Source: a virus
IMG/VR virus record: IMGVR_UViG_3300042691_043434
Span: 1 to 64,000 of that record
Length of the DNA: 64,000 nt
Reading direction: 5' to 3' (one strand)
In this document: piece by piece, positions 50,801 to 60,206 of the stretch
How the letters are laid out: every line of letters starts with the position of its first letter
Position numbering within the stretch: the stretch's first letter is position 1
Notes under the pieces: model-generated
Databases searched by the model: none
What the model was told of the DNA's origin: nothing
Seen by the model: the letters and a program-made list of their open reading frames with translations, nothing else
Made by a program: the position numbers and the translations under genes

Positions 50801-50971
50801 TTAACGCCCACCGAACTATTAGATACCGCTCTTAACTCTTCAGATTATAGCCATCGCCTCCGTATTGACATTGCACTTGACCCGGACCTGTACGATCCGG
50901 ATCAAATTGAGCATATTGGTAATGGGGAGAAAGTTAAAGATTCATACTATGCGTATGTCCAGCTTGGTTAA
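47828..50971 (+). CDS. large virion protein with PA14-like segment
   Basis: 1047 residues. Residues about 55-80 (LNNLLAKISLLDAAERNLYN) and 140-175 (GEGIYPGLHSGPDARFYRN) look like a conserved phage structural N-terminus. A segment near 335-450 (NWGVRWDGYLRIGPGIYGFQ, later WIGYVPITIRMFRGG) resembles a PA14 carbohydrate-binding fold; this is a tentative reading. The remainder is beta-rich and repetitive. It is the only plus-strand gene of the large fibre cluster. Its stop overlaps the convergent gene's stop in a shared TTAA. Receptor or fibre role is inference. Confidence 0.65.
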   Translation: MATRVDRTSGLSTLNESSLLRRFRLRSPRKEGEANFIGLKRSEALADVDDPAKTLNNLLAKISLLDAAERNLYNGPYDAVDWNVTRDFIDEEIDKQFLLPLAGASIGGGSLGSQVSRNPRIRIEDRISIANSFVGEGIYPGLHSGPDARFYRNPQPVKLGYIKFSFSGSAVTVSVLKKPDKTTNLLVSEILGQLSSVVVDLSGYEISNEVVNLSGSNISLRLTSVGSAWVVEEGLEALTNIRSILGTTQFNSTYFLLTRPYSIINLPEWYTGSPGSSEPDNIDPNTSAMILRSEAGIVYPFISRGYWYSRGYVEGRWNPTEQNLVGGNNVTEDSNMRWFNNPSPLRGEQYNWGVRWDGYLRIGPGIYGFQVQTNVDVKIDIATSAASPYWVNVFDTKNNSAKESEDVYVSSATFNTNNVDSRFKYVTGAGVNDWIGYVPITIRMFRGGPDKSDKGINIPTEPNLFIKTTNVPSAINYYAENHVVVLSGTDGSWNVTGSTIGRLITILQNSSAAVNYKLISKGTSFLVTPVTIALSTNGTTVTSSTTGLVADTYTLRVSPNRAGAFTDNLIALWKGRIASPGPSQTTYSSLVNGTYSPDAQKLNFDSRPDWWKITEGHPFDRSVGLSDQNTPLDGMVASGFRGVLKSDALGVGLYGNGADPVVYSSRPNIILGEARYGASDEVGSNYIGLLLEPNDLGEGGKLIINALPINNATFSAVNRLGINDLGGDPNHKTEAFDNLTPRIARMYLWNPATPDGNQNKYYLSSNLTTVSASDDPTTLGLPAFSSPNWLSPITVTATSVADNLTFTTNVVGFVAPLTLSVEKVTVNVGGTNYNILAFSTTLASILIGGSEVASFSGKYVKFYNETDLAFQYSLVDTGESLSFSDVLKLTYDPNFNAALSEVPKPPSDRVTPFGFDLPEYGGGLCYPPYAINNPLLSSIAINDSNLYNAKPVGNYDVFWGDHTKSDLGGYSLTVTEKLEFSSTNITSVVSTLTPTELLDTALNSSDYSHRLRIDIALDPDLYDPDQIEHIGNGEKVKDSYYAYVQLG

Positions 50972-52608
50972 ATAGCGAGAATTTTCGCATCTTTAATTAC
51001 TCCGTTGTCGGAGTAAGAAAATAGAGGCCAGGAGTCTACGATCCCTCGGATGTTGTAGGATACTGTTAATGTACGGTGGTAAACAAATCCTCCGTCATTG
51101 GTGCTTGAGGAACTTGAAAGATTCTGCACCAGAGTCCCCAGTGTCGTATTAAACCCTCGTACCGAATTCGTGCTAACAGGTGTACCAGGCTTATAATACC
51201 CAGCACTAATACTGTACTTGTTATCTCCGGATTCTGAAGCAGATACGACTGAACCCGATGAGAATTTGGTTAAAATCGGACTAAGGTAATTTCGTCCACT
51301 TTGGCTAAAAAACGGTTTATCATCTGTGCTGAATACGCGTTGATATTTTTCACCAGTATATAGCCATATTCCTGGTACTGCGACTCCGTCAATACGTACT
51401 TGACCGCGTTCATTTGTCTGATCGCGTAAGTCGAAGAACGTAATTGCTTGGTCATCGATTACTCCGTCCGGGTCACGGAATATCACCCGGTAGTCGGATT
51501 GAACGTTTAGACCCTTAAACCGGTTATACGTAAACCCAAGCTCCGTATCTTCTGATTGAACTTTTACGTTTTGTACAAACCTGGGCAGGCTATTTTTGAT
51601 AGCTTCAGTGGAGTCAGAAATCGACCGTATACTGCTAGATAAATTAGATCCTGGTTCGTAACCATCACCATATTTATAAAACTGCGAACGGCCGTCTAAC
51701 TTATATAGCTGTACAAGGTTCTCAGAAGAGAGAGTATCAAGGCGGCTAAGACGAAGTCCGGGGGTAGAAAGGGCTGGGAAGGATTGAATAGAATCGTAGA
51801 CGGATCCCAAGTAAACCCAGTCGTCGGATTTTTCGTCGTACAGGAAAAATCCATCCTGGTTAGCCGATTTTACAGTATATAGGTATCTTTCATTTAATAG
51901 TAAGGCGGTGTACCCTAAGCTCCCTGAGCTATACGTACTATGATGCAATGAGTTAGTTGTATACCGTAAACACTTGTCTTCTTCCGGATTGTCTTCAGCC
52001 CCGCATGCAGGGATGGGCTGTAAGTACTCTCCAGGTACGTAGCCAGTACCGCCAGACACTAAGATAACAGTACGGGATAACGTCCCATTTGCATTAACCG
52101 TGACTTGCGCTGTTGCATTCGACGCACCGGAAACTAATCCAAGTAGGTTAATAATTACAGTAGCTGGATAGGAGAGTTCAGTGCCTGCTGGATTCTTGGC
52201 TTTATACTGCGAACCGGAACTTGATACACTAAGGTTTACGATTTTATCCGTATCGGATATAAAAATTGGCGCACCGGTGGGAGGGTTAATTCCGCGCTGA
52301 TCGAATAGTATGCCAGATATACGATCAAACCAGATTTTGTTTTCGCTAGAAAATGTGTAAGAGTTAGTTACAAAGCGGGTTCGGAGCACTTCGTTGCCGT
52401 TTCCGTCTTTGAACGGTTCGTTAACTAGGCTACGTAACTGATTAGTTGATATTAAACTCGCAGAAGAGATAGTCGACTTGAGCCGGTTAGCATACGCAAA
52501 CAGATTAATGTCCTCTTGAATCTGAGGGCCGTATAGTTTTTGTAACGCGTCTGTTGCGTTTAACCCGTCCTCAGACAGGTTGTATTTAGTGTAGAGACCT
52601 GCGGACAT
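50968..52608 (-). CDS. unknown 546-residue virion protein
   Basis: Not recognised. It opens MSAGLYTKYNLSEDGLNATD and contains a GSQYKAKNPAG segment plus a long beta-rich centre with short repeats (GGTGYVPGEYL). The C-terminal 200 residues include YRVIFRDPDGVIDDQAI. The gene starts 4 bases after its upstream partner (52613-56131) and likely shares its promoter. Likely fibre or baseplate attached, by neighbourhood. Confidence 0.65.
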   Translation of the reverse strand: MSAGLYTKYNLSEDGLNATDALQKLYGPQIQEDINLFAYANRLKSTISSASLISTNQLRSLVNEPFKDGNGNEVLRTRFVTNSYTFSSENKIWFDRISGILFDQRGINPPTGAPIFISDTDKIVNLSVSSSGSQYKAKNPAGTELSYPATVIINLLGLVSGASNATAQVTVNANGTLSRTVILVSGGTGYVPGEYLQPIPACGAEDNPEEDKCLRYTTNSLHHSTYSSGSLGYTALLLNERYLYTVKSANQDGFFLYDEKSDDWVYLGSVYDSIQSFPALSTPGLRLSRLDTLSSENLVQLYKLDGRSQFYKYGDGYEPGSNLSSSIRSISDSTEAIKNSLPRFVQNVKVQSEDTELGFTYNRFKGLNVQSDYRVIFRDPDGVIDDQAITFFDLRDQTNERGQVRIDGVAVPGIWLYTGEKYQRVFSTDDKPFFSQSGRNYLSPILTKFSSGSVVSASESGDNKYSISAGYYKPGTPVSTNSVRGFNTTLGTLVQNLSSSSSTNDGGFVYHRTLTVSYNIRGIVDSWPLFSYSDNGVIKDAKILAI

Positions 52609-52612
52609 AGGA

Positions 52613-55600
52613 TTAGGGGTTTACTAGGTCGGCCGGATTATATCCGGCATCGATAATAGATTGGTAACGGGTAGTAGTGCTGCTGTTTACTGTAGCAACT
52701 ACAGTTGGGGTGGTATTAGGAGACTGGTAGACAAATCCTAAATCAATTAAGATACCGCGTAGATTTTTATACAACAACGCGATGGGGTTTTCGGTTATTA
52801 TTTGCGTTTTTTGGGTACGTATTTTGTAGTACGTTCCGCTGATTAGTTCTCCAGGGATACGCACTGTCTTCGTACCAACGATGACACGACTGATTGTTGT
52901 AACACCACTGGAGCTGGTTGTCGTTTTTTCCTCATAGATATTGAACAGTTCGTCTCTGTACAAAGAAGTTACGACATCATTACCAGAAGAGACAGTAACC
53001 GGAAAGATTTCGTTTTGTGAGTAGTTAGAGTACTTGCCACTAGCATCTAACTTATTTAACGATAAACGGACTCTACAGTTACTAAAACGTTGGGAAGAAT
53101 CGATAGCGGAGATTTCAGATACTATGTCTCTAATTAAGTCAGTTGAGAGACCATTGCTTGAAAGGTCTACGGTAATTTTTCGTGAATTACCAGAAAACAC
53201 TCTGCCCAACGATCCTATCGTATAACCAGATATACCATTAACGCTTAAGTCTAACGCCGAGTATGAGTCGTCACGAATTGAACCAAAACCGCTGCGGATG
53301 TTAAGAGTACCGGACAGTTTACAATTTGATGCTCGGAATAAAAGCAAGCTATTAAAACCATTCTCAAACCACGTAGAAATATCGTTAGTTTGGCGGGAGA
53401 AGTACAAGGTAGATGGTAAAGTACCAAGAATATCTGAGTCAATTACCACGCTAGTGTCGTAAACTGATACGACCTTAGAAACCACCGGACCATTTGAAGA
53501 CGTTCGGATTTCATCGCCAACCTGAACAAGCTGCCTAAAATTACTCGTACCAGTAAGGACGTAGACATTGTCGGCTGGGTCAGGTTGAGTTGAACGAGTA
53601 AGAGAGAGGCCGGCAACTTCTGTTTGGGAGTCAGTAGCACGGACAACTGAACCTCGTAGCCCTGGTATCGACCAATCTGAACGGTACGTGGATGGTTGAG
53701 AGTTACTAATGTCTACTGTTTGTACGTTGGTAGTCGAAGTTCCGGAGAAGTTAGGGAGTAACGCTCCGCCCCCAGGTGAATTCTGTGACCACAGGACTAA
53801 GTTTCTTATATCCCTCGCAAAGTAAAAATTCGACGCGTTTATGCTAAGGTTTCTGAGGTCGTTAAAACTACAAGCGTCGGAATAGATATTGATCTCTTTG
53901 GTATCTGTCTCGTACTTTAATTTCAACGGGAATACTGGAAATTTTCCAGTTAATCCGCTATACCGTGAATTAAAATATGAGAGATTTACTAGATTTACAA
54001 GGTCTTTTTCTCTAAATCGATACGAAGGGGAGAAATAACTAACCTCGAATGAGGTGAGCCTATGTTCACTACCTTCCGGACGAGCCGAGGCAAAATTCTC
54101 TGGGAGTAAATAGTTAACTGTATTTGATACAACTGCACTAATTCCAGTACACGACCCGATGCTAATTGATTCTAGTGCTTCAGTGTCTAGAACGGTGCCG
54201 AGCTGTGGCATAGTTCCAGTTGTACCGGATCCAAACAAGAACAAGTTGCTAAGTTTTGGAACACGGAGAGGGGAAGCTGGAGTAGTGAACTGCGCACCGC
54301 CTGAAAAAGCAGCGTTAAGTGAGATTAGGTTTTCCCATGTAGAATTTTGAAGATTTATTGACAATCCAGAACCGGTATACACCATATTAATTCCCACAGT
54401 GTTGGTTTGCCATGCCGACCAGTTTTCACTAGGATTACCGATATAACCGGAGATATTGTTTGTTATAGAGTATTGACCCCCTACGTTAAAGTTTACGAAC
54501 TTGTATTTAGATACATGACCACTGTTTGATGGGTTTGTTGAAGTACCGATATCAAGTAAGCTACCAGACGCACCAGAGGATTCTATATCGTAACTGAGTA
54601 AATTACCATTATTGTTCATTTTTGGTAGTGAACCAAAAAGAAATCTGTAGGATCGAGCTCTTTTTCTTGACCAAGACAGGTTTCTTAGATCTGGAAATAC
54701 GTCATCGAAACGTGGGCTAAAGCCATAAAACCTGTCTCCGAGCGAAAGAGTATTTAGAGCGGAGAATTGTCGATAGTCAGTTTCAGCGGTGCGAGACTGA
54801 TTAAGAACATACTTTTCAAATAATACGTCCGACCAGTCATCCCCGTCTTCGTTAACAATCGCACCGGTCTTCGGAATGGTTAGGTAGCTGATGCCTGTAT
54901 ATAGCGGGAATGAAAATGATGGTGTTGCCGAGCTATCCCTGTAGTCAAACCACCCCATTGGACCGCTGCGCCATGTATCCCCTGAACCAGATAAATCCAA
55001 AGTACGGAGTTTGTTGCCAAGGGTTTTAAGCCATAATGGCAGAACGGTCATCGATCCGCCAGACATTGTAAATATTTCTAAGTTATTAAAACCAATGAGT
55101 CCCAGATCTTTTCGATCGGGGAATTCGCGAACATCTATACCAGAAAATTCAATGCCTTTAACTTTTTCCGGATTAACGTAAAGGTACAGGTACAAATCGT
55201 AGAGATTTTGATAACCGGTTGTTGTAATATCTATATTTAGCGTGAACGTTGTCGAACCTTCCGTTTGAGTTTGTTGTGTAACAGGGAGAAATCCAACTAA
55301 CGGTGAGTTGGGTCGTTGTTGTGCCGGTTGAATTTGATAACCAAAAAAGTACGGAGCGGTAGAATCAGTAAACGTAAAACGGATTTGACCTGTTGCCAAT
55401 CGGCAATACACCCGTAGAGGAGTGTTCTTCGTAGCTAATAGCCGTACGGGTACCGTAGCCCCGGTGTTGCCGTTATCGACATTTACTGTAATCGCATGAG
55501 ACGGATTCTCAACAACCGGAGATTTGGTTAAAAAGGAGGATTTAGGTAAAATAATACGGTTGACGTGGGAACGGCGTCGAACTCTAATCGATCCAGGGTA

Positions 55601-56131
55601 CAACGCACTTAAAAAATAACCAACATTGTTCGGATCAGTTTCAGCGTTAAATAAACTAGCTCTGGATGTCGACAACGCAACATTTTTTCTATCTGGGTTA
55701 GAAAAAAGCGAGCCTCCTATCGTATTTGTCCGGTATTGTGCACCGGAACATTGAATAGAACCGTTAAAAACAATGACGTTTGGTGTATTTTGACTTGGTG
55801 ACCCTATGCCTCCCAGGGGAAATTCCGGACTATAGTATTCCTTGTTGATATAAAGTCGAGTTGGAATACTGTCATTATAGACAGTGTGGATCTGATGAAG
55901 AGATGGTAAAAGAAGACGAGATAGGCCCGATGCGGATCGTAGATCTTCGCGAGTTATTGGTTCTGAGACACCATATAGACGATCGAGAATCTCTGGGCGA
56001 ATTAATATATTCCGTAACGCGTCACGTTTATCGGAATCAAAAATTTCCGCGAGATTAGCCGTGCTGTCGGAAACTAATCCGATGTCTGGCCGAGAAAACC
56101 TGCCAAATCCTGGGAAAAAGGAATCCGCCAT
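52613..56131 (-). CDS. leucine-rich-repeat virion protein (candidate adhesin)
   Basis: 1172 residues, 29 bases after a late motif. The first 330 residues are structural and beta-rich, with NPSHAITVNVDNGNTGATV. From about 340 on, irregular leucine-rich repeats are visible: LGLIGFNNLEIFTMSGGSMTVLP, LRTLDLSGSG, LNTLSLGDRFYG, FPDLRNLSWSRK, LTSFEVSYFSPS, LRNLSINASN, ALDLSVNGISGYTIGS and KITVDLSSNGLS. LRR solenoids bind proteins or sugars, so a receptor-binding role is plausible. The last 100 residues are a separate helical and beta end. LRRs are uncommon in phage structural genes. Confidence 0.68.
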   Translation of the reverse strand: MADSFFPGFGRFSRPDIGLVSDSTANLAEIFDSDKRDALRNILIRPEILDRLYGVSEPITREDLRSASGLSRLLLPSLHQIHTVYNDSIPTRLYINKEYYSPEFPLGGIGSPSQNTPNVIVFNGSIQCSGAQYRTNTIGGSLFSNPDRKNVALSTSRASLFNAETDPNNVGYFLSALYPGSIRVRRRSHVNRIILPKSSFLTKSPVVENPSHAITVNVDNGNTGATVPVRLLATKNTPLRVYCRLATGQIRFTFTDSTAPYFFGYQIQPAQQRPNSPLVGFLPVTQQTQTEGSTTFTLNIDITTTGYQNLYDLYLYLYVNPEKVKGIEFSGIDVREFPDRKDLGLIGFNNLEIFTMSGGSMTVLPLWLKTLGNKLRTLDLSGSGDTWRSGPMGWFDYRDSSATPSFSFPLYTGISYLTIPKTGAIVNEDGDDWSDVLFEKYVLNQSRTAETDYRQFSALNTLSLGDRFYGFSPRFDDVFPDLRNLSWSRKRARSYRFLFGSLPKMNNNGNLLSYDIESSGASGSLLDIGTSTNPSNSGHVSKYKFVNFNVGGQYSITNNISGYIGNPSENWSAWQTNTVGINMVYTGSGLSINLQNSTWENLISLNAAFSGGAQFTTPASPLRVPKLSNLFLFGSGTTGTMPQLGTVLDTEALESISIGSCTGISAVVSNTVNYLLPENFASARPEGSEHRLTSFEVSYFSPSYRFREKDLVNLVNLSYFNSRYSGLTGKFPVFPLKLKYETDTKEINIYSDACSFNDLRNLSINASNFYFARDIRNLVLWSQNSPGGGALLPNFSGTSTTNVQTVDISNSQPSTYRSDWSIPGLRGSVVRATDSQTEVAGLSLTRSTQPDPADNVYVLTGTSNFRQLVQVGDEIRTSSNGPVVSKVVSVYDTSVVIDSDILGTLPSTLYFSRQTNDISTWFENGFNSLLLFRASNCKLSGTLNIRSGFGSIRDDSYSALDLSVNGISGYTIGSLGRVFSGNSRKITVDLSSNGLSTDLIRDIVSEISAIDSSQRFSNCRVRLSLNKLDASGKYSNYSQNEIFPVTVSSGNDVVTSLYRDELFNIYEEKTTTSSSGVTTISRVIVGTKTVRIPGELISGTYYKIRTQKTQIITENPIALLYKNLRGILIDLGFVYQSPNTTPTVVATVNSSTTTRYQSIIDAGYNPADLVNP

Positions 56132-56153
56132 CCATCAACAAATAAGCTACTCT

Positions 56154-56170
56154 CTATAGAGCTTTCAACG
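56154..56170 (-). promoter_or_regulatory. late motif GTTGAAAGC-N4-TAG
   Basis: CGTTGAAAGC then TCTATAG on the minus strand, directly after the stop of the 56172-60203 gene and 29 bases before the ATG at 56131. Confidence 0.7.
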
Positions 56171-56171
56171 A

Positions 56172-59100
56172 CTATTGCTCAGTGTAGTTAAGGGACATGT
56201 AAATCTCATTACTAGTTTCGTTATGGTTACCGAGTGACCGAGCGATAAAGAATGTTGCTAGGTTTCCGTCGTCCTCGTTGACAATACTCTCGGCTGAGAT
56301 ATTAAACACAGGGTTTAAATCAATCTCGGTCGGGGTATTAGCAGAAATGTAATACGTTGCTAGAGGAATCGCTTGACTTGGGTCAGTTAGGTACCTTAAC
56401 GGGTACTGAGAGTTTGTAAAAATTCCGGCTGAGTTAGTCCCTCCAGTGGAAAAGAAACTGCCGCACTTGCGGGGATTGGTATGAACAGACTTGTACGTAT
56501 CTAAAGCCGACTCACTCGCGTTAATTGTCGGAGCGGTAGACAGGTTAAGGAGATCGGCCTGGGTGTAAGTAGTAATCGATTTTACTGCGCCGTTAGATTG
56601 CGGACTAGCCGACCATTGGCTGTGATAATCGGGAGTCCCAGAGTCTGAAATTGATACCGTTGAGCGGTGAGGGGTAAATGGTCTAACGTCGACACCACTT
56701 GTTGTTTTTTGACCGACCCAAAGACCTCCAAGCTTTGCTCCTTGACGTCCCTGGACAAATACACGGATAAATGGGACGTTACCCGGTGCTATCTTAGAGA
56801 CAAGAATTTGTCTAACCCTAGAACGTTTATCGATGTTTGCGATGTATACAACGTTATAGAATACGGTAACGCTACCTACCGCTATACCTCCAGGTAAAGA
56901 GTTACCGATAGGTAACAGGTACAACGTGATTCCGTCTTCGATAACTCTGGTAATTCCGCCGGTTGTTGAAATATTTACGGTAGAACTACCTTGGACTAAG
57001 GTAACCGTGTACGGTTCACCCAGGTTTGGCCAAGGAGAGCTTGTGTCAGATACATAATAAGTTGTTACAGAAGTCTCCGGATTGACTTCAGCTATAATGC
57101 TAACGTCGCTACGAAGTTCACGGCCAGCTTTACAAAATAGCCCACGGCAAGGGCCTCCCTCGATACCAGGCACGGAAAGACGTTGATCGTCAAGGTCGGT
57201 TAGAGCAGAGTATAAGGTAAATTCACCAGACTCTAAGTTATAAGTGTCTACAAATACGCGGGGGTTAGTCTCAATGTATAAGATATTGTTTTGATGATCA
57301 TTTACAAAATCGTAAGGTAGGCCTTCGTAAAAATTCTGACCATCCCACACTGCGGTTGGTTCGATTCCCCAGTTGACACTGGGTGCTGTCGCGTATAAAT
57401 CGTCGTCAGGGTCGGTTGTTTCCGGCCATACAAATCCGAAACGGAAAGAAGAGGAGTGAGAGGAGTCTAAACCTGCTTCCGATCCGCCAACCCAGTAGAT
57501 GTAAAACTCATCGCTAAGCACGTCGACAGTGCTTAGAAGGATCTGATCACGGCGAAAATAGTCAAATTCTATGTCGTAACCGGTTTCGTATGGGGAGACA
57601 GGAGCATAAAGGAAGGGTAGATAGACATTAGACGGTGACGGTAACGTGTTTCGGCTGGAAAGGTACACGTTTGAAGTTGCATTTCTTTGTAACTTAATGG
57701 TTAACGATCCGCTACTAAAATCCTTTTGAGTGGCGGGAAATAGGGCGTAAAGGTCATTCCCGATAACTCTTACAACTTGATTTCCAATAACGCTCCAGTT
57801 ACCTGAACTGGCCGGGCTGCGAAATCCCCCAGCCGATGTCGTACTATACGCCGCTACCGCACTGTAACTCGATGCATCGGTACTTGATATTCCGATGGCC
57901 GGTCGGTCTAAAGTGAAGTACGGATCGACAGTAAATTTCCCTCTGAGCCGTCTGCTTTCAGGTAGTTGCTCCCATTCGTATCCTTCCTGGTGTGTATACG
58001 CCCACTCCGGACATCCCCTTTGCCGCACAATTTTAATTTCGCAATCTTGCTGACTGTACACAAATGCATTTTCGGGGAAAATCTCCTTTTTGTTGTAGAG
58101 TTCGGATCCGAAACGATTGACAAGAAACTGTCTAGGTTTGACACCCATTAACGTCGTCCAGTCGATAGCGTTGAGTTGAGTTTTTGATTGAGAAAACCCA
58201 GGACTAGGGAGATACTGAACCCTAGATTGTGCGTTTAGGCTGTATAACGTGCCTTTGTCATACCCATCGATGTAGTACGATGCACCAAACTTATACACAT
58301 ACTGATCGACACGGATAGTGGAAGAGTCAGAGATCAGTAGGCGATACTTAAAGTAGAAAAACGGATCGGCAAGGCAAGGTTGGCCAAGCTGGTTTTCGAT
58401 TACAAGGGTATGCAGAGTTACCCACCGACACTCGTCGTTCTCAACGGGTACGTACGCATAGAATCTTGCCCCAATTGCACCGTACCAACCGAACTCGATC
58501 TTGTACATGGTCACGGTGTCCGGGTTAAGAATATATCCTGTTTCCCCTTCACCCCCTAACGGATCCCCGTTCATGATCTTTTGCTCGATCATGGTTTCGT
58601 ATTGAACCTGGCCGTTACGAACAATAGTACGAGTGTTATCCGGGTAATTCGCATTCTGCAGAAATACGGTATCTTCTAACGGAACGGTAGATCGGCGGAC
58701 AATAGAAAAATTTGCACCGTTGCTAAGGCGGAACATGTACGAGTCGGTATCGTTTTCAATACCGAATTCGAGAACGGTTCCCGGACCGGCTCCGATTTCA
58801 CTGACTTTGACGCCGTACGTAAATCCGCTGATGCGTCCGGGCTGGTAACGGAATGAGCGGATAGATTTTAAAGTAATTTCGCTACGAATACCTTGTACAC
58901 CGCCGATCCGATTAGTATCAGTAGGCAGATCTATTTGTTCACCAAATGATTCGGACGGCCAGGAGTCCGAAAAGACATTGTTTGTCCGGTCAGCGACAAC
59001 GGGAGTGTCTAGAATGAAGTAGGGTAGTTTAAGGTCACGTTCGAGAGCAGTTACACTGGACTCGTCTGGGTGTACGGTAAACTCCCAGTTCTTAAGATCA

Positions 59101-60203
59101 GAGCGGAGCAGATTCCAGTTTAATCCGAAGTACTTCTCCCATAGCTCCGGAGTCGGATTTGTTCGGATCCGGTAATGACCACGGTCTTCGGAGCGGCCGA
59201 AGGGATAGTAAACGCGCGTGCTGCTAAAGAAAAACGAATCCCAGGAGACATTGAGATCTTGAGGCAACCTAGCAGTCGCTTCAGGAATGATGACTCCGCT
59301 CGCACCCCATAACGACTCACTACCACGCCAATCTTCAACCGTCGTCGTATTAAAGTTATAAGCGCGTCCGCTAGGAATAATTGGGTAATTACTTATTGGA
59401 CCGAAGCGGTTTTGTTTAATATCTAGCCAAATTTTATCCCAGTACAACTCGTTAAAAACGGGGGTACCGTTACCACCTGTAGTAGGAGGGTATGTGGTAA
59501 GCAGGTACCCAAGGTTAAATTGTTCCCATTGTGACTGTGCGAAGTTTTCAACAACATACCGAAAGAGATATAACGCGACAATAGAGTTAAGGTATTGCCC
59601 CCATCCGGTATAGCGTTCACCTCCCCCTGGATTAATAAGTTGGTCTTGGATACTTGGACGTGGAGGTTCTAGGAACGGGGTAGGATTTGACGATAATACA
59701 ATCGCCGCGTTTCTCTCATCTTCGTCGAAACTTGTTGGATAATAATTTCCAGTCGAACTTGGGCGTCTCGTCCACCACCACCTTGATGAATCTCCATCTC
59801 CGTAACCGCCAATGTCAACGCGCCAGTCTTTAGGGTCGAGTCCGTAGGTTGATACGTTTCCGAATAGTCCTTGCTGTGTGGTCTCGCGATTGATACCTAG
59901 CAACGACCGTGACACCTCGCTCTGCTCCTCGAAGCGTTCGACAATAGGGAGAGCGGCAGGGGAGCCTTTACTGAAGGTATTCGCCGTGCTCAAGCCGTCA
60001 GCTTGATACGACTCTGAATTGACAACAACACTAGGAGCTGTATCCGCCCCATATTCACTAATTTTGTATTCGTCTTTCTCCGTAACTAACGGCGCACCTT
60101 GTTCAGTGGATAGGGCAAAACCCCTAATGTCCACCATTTGTTTAACACTACGACTTTTACGAGGCGGTGTTTTATCCGCCCGGATTGATTGTTTGCCGGC
60201 CAT
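56172..60203 (-). CDS. very large virion protein, paralogue of 60207-63260
   Basis: 1343 residues. Shares blocks with the next upstream gene: LLGINRETTQQGLFGNVSTY, RSFRYQPGRISGFTYGVKV, MYKIEFGWYGAIGARFYAYV and FGASYYIDGYDKGT. So the two are diverged duplicates with a common fold and different insertions. This one is longer by about 330 residues, mainly between the first and second block. No motif precedes it; it starts three bases after the neighbour's stop and probably shares a promoter outside the window. Proposed tail-fibre or baseplate protein. Confidence 0.7.
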   Translation of the reverse strand: MAGKQSIRADKTPPRKSRSVKQMVDIRGFALSTEQGAPLVTEKDEYKISEYGADTAPSVVVNSESYQADGLSTANTFSKGSPAALPIVERFEEQSEVSRSLLGINRETTQQGLFGNVSTYGLDPKDWRVDIGGYGDGDSSRWWWTRRPSSTGNYYPTSFDEDERNAAIVLSSNPTPFLEPPRPSIQDQLINPGGGERYTGWGQYLNSIVALYLFRYVVENFAQSQWEQFNLGYLLTTYPPTTGGNGTPVFNELYWDKIWLDIKQNRFGPISNYPIIPSGRAYNFNTTTVEDWRGSESLWGASGVIIPEATARLPQDLNVSWDSFFFSSTRVYYPFGRSEDRGHYRIRTNPTPELWEKYFGLNWNLLRSDLKNWEFTVHPDESSVTALERDLKLPYFILDTPVVADRTNNVFSDSWPSESFGEQIDLPTDTNRIGGVQGIRSEITLKSIRSFRYQPGRISGFTYGVKVSEIGAGPGTVLEFGIENDTDSYMFRLSNGANFSIVRRSTVPLEDTVFLQNANYPDNTRTIVRNGQVQYETMIEQKIMNGDPLGGEGETGYILNPDTVTMYKIEFGWYGAIGARFYAYVPVENDECRWVTLHTLVIENQLGQPCLADPFFYFKYRLLISDSSTIRVDQYVYKFGASYYIDGYDKGTLYSLNAQSRVQYLPSPGFSQSKTQLNAIDWTTLMGVKPRQFLVNRFGSELYNKKEIFPENAFVYSQQDCEIKIVRQRGCPEWAYTHQEGYEWEQLPESRRLRGKFTVDPYFTLDRPAIGISSTDASSYSAVAAYSTTSAGGFRSPASSGNWSVIGNQVVRVIGNDLYALFPATQKDFSSGSLTIKLQRNATSNVYLSSRNTLPSPSNVYLPFLYAPVSPYETGYDIEFDYFRRDQILLSTVDVLSDEFYIYWVGGSEAGLDSSHSSSFRFGFVWPETTDPDDDLYATAPSVNWGIEPTAVWDGQNFYEGLPYDFVNDHQNNILYIETNPRVFVDTYNLESGEFTLYSALTDLDDQRLSVPGIEGGPCRGLFCKAGRELRSDVSIIAEVNPETSVTTYYVSDTSSPWPNLGEPYTVTLVQGSSTVNISTTGGITRVIEDGITLYLLPIGNSLPGGIAVGSVTVFYNVVYIANIDKRSRVRQILVSKIAPGNVPFIRVFVQGRQGAKLGGLWVGQKTTSGVDVRPFTPHRSTVSISDSGTPDYHSQWSASPQSNGAVKSITTYTQADLLNLSTAPTINASESALDTYKSVHTNPRKCGSFFSTGGTNSAGIFTNSQYPLRYLTDPSQAIPLATYYISANTPTEIDLNPVFNISAESIVNEDDGNLATFFIARSLGNHNETSNEIYMSLNYTEQ

Positions 60204-60206
60204 TGA

